From the NCBI GenBank assembly GCA_028551475.1, contig CM052359.1, positions 13,579,583-13,643,582 on the forward strand: 64,000 nucleotides of DNA, in the 5' to 3' direction. This DNA is from Casuarina equisetifolia. Its lineage: Eukaryota > Streptophyta > Magnoliopsida > Fagales > Casuarinaceae. The translations under genes and the position numbers were made by a program. This document shows positions 62,943-64,000 of this stretch, piece after piece (within the stretch, counting starts at the first letter, position 1; every line of letters begins with the position of its first letter). Below the pieces are notes generated by a model that was given only the letters and a program-made list of their open reading frames with translations, did not search any database and had not been told where the DNA came from.

Positions 62943-64000
62943 TCTTACTGAAGTTCATTCTTTCCTTATAAACCAAATAAACATCAGAAGATCTTGACAG
63001 ATTTTAACTTAAATCCAAATGCATAAGAACAATGAGAAAAGATTTTTTATGTTAACATCTCATGATGCTGTTCCAAGTCAAATTCTTGAGCAAGAAATTT
63101 TTTTTCCGAGAAAATTTCTTGTAACATTATTGAGCAACAAATTTGTTCCCAGTTCTTGTTTCACTTGTGCTAAGTTTCCCTTATTGGTGTAAAGATCATA
63201 ACAAATAGAAAATCTAATGCTTAAGCCATTGACTCACAATTAAAATATGGCCCAAGTAAAAAGTAATAAACTAACCTGAATAGAAGTTTATCTTTCTAAC
63301 ATATGAATAAGGACATTCTTCATAGCATATCATAAATATGGTGGTGTATATATCAAGGTATAGAAGGCTTAGAAATGGCGTTTGGGAATTATCAAACCAC
63401 AAATGAAATTGAAAATTTCACGAAACGTATGCATATTCATTTCATTATGACAGTTTACTTCTTGGCATCAACTTCCTTTTTTCCATTAAAGTTGCTGTTG
63501 TTTTGCTCCTTATATGACTTGCTTAAACAAAATGGTCAGTGAACAAATTCTTTACAATTTATTTGCCGAAATGTGCTTACGGAATCTCTCCATCCCTAAT
63601 TCAATTTCCGTGGAGCTGCTGATTGCTTTTAAAGAGATTAAATGGGCAACACCCAAAATTCATTAGCGTCTGCCATTGGGTATTAGCTATGAATGAGAGA
63701 TGACAAATAAAGTCCAACTTGTCTTTTTGTCATCCTTCCCTAGAGGTAACATGATTTGTTCCTATTTGTAAGATCAAAATATTATGACTTGCTTCACAAT
63801 AAAAAAAAAAAAATAGAATTTAATTTTCTAGCTGAACAGTAAAAACGAGTACCAATATAAGAGATGCCTTTCTTTTTTTAGCGGCTTAGTTATTCGAAAA
63901 TATCTAACAAACCAAGCTAGGTATTCAGGAAACATCAAACACAAGGAGTTTTTGTTCATATTTCGATGTAATAATTTAAAGAAATAAAAAAGGAAAAGAG
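62943..64000. other. Downstream of ABCI, nothing further seen
   Basis: The ABCI 3' UTR should occupy the first part. The rest is AT-rich with a poly-A tract (63800-63813), and no gene is recognised up to the window end. Confidence 0.5.

Overview
The window is nuclear DNA from a flowering plant, most likely a eudicot. It is AT-rich, its genes have several GT-AG introns, and the proteins (a NAC factor, a plant CSB, a soluble ABCI protein, Kdo-pathway arabinose-5-phosphate isomerase) are plant types. LTR retrotransposon fossils and simple repeats fill much of the rest. I cannot name the species.

Layout. 1-4.1 kb: right-hand part of an old Ty3/gypsy element. 5.6-8.2 kb (-): a complete three-exon arabinose-5-phosphate isomerase gene. 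10.6-13.05 kb (-): a decayed JmjC gene resembling JMJ19, with a solo LTR (14,547-14,926) and a CpG-rich stretch upstream. 17.2-18.1 kb: a 0.5-kb tandem duplication. 18.6-21.1 kb (-): a complete NAC transcription factor gene. 22.75-23.1 kb (-): a probable 66-residue one-pass membrane protein with an 11-nt coding first exon. 24-31 kb: gene-poor, with two tandem-repeat arrays, a hairpin, a G-rich block and a promoter-like stretch without a gene. 32.0-35.9 kb (-): a complete eight-exon STK19 homologue. 37.5-46.2 kb: two Ty1/copia fossils, the second holding a third, inverted LTR. 48.2-51.25 kb (+): a NECAP-like endocytic adaptor. 52.5-58.2 kb (-): a seven-exon CSB/ERCC6 (CHR8) gene. 59.9-62.9 kb (+): a six-exon ABCI19/20/21-type gene, divergent from CSB.

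The intact genes are unrelated housekeeping or regulatory loci, each with its own exon set. I checked exon phases by hand: each of the seven complete models closes in frame from ATG to stop. Two relationships stand out. STK19 and CSB, both transcription-coupled repair factors in animals, lie about 17 kb apart. NECAP and ABCI also lie close together, which resembles the Arabidopsis pair At1g03900/At1g03905 as I recall it. No tRNA, rRNA or CRISPR locus was seen. I found no convincing new system; the best leads are the JMJ19-like decay series, the STK19-CSB closeness, the micro-exon gene and the copia element with three LTRs.
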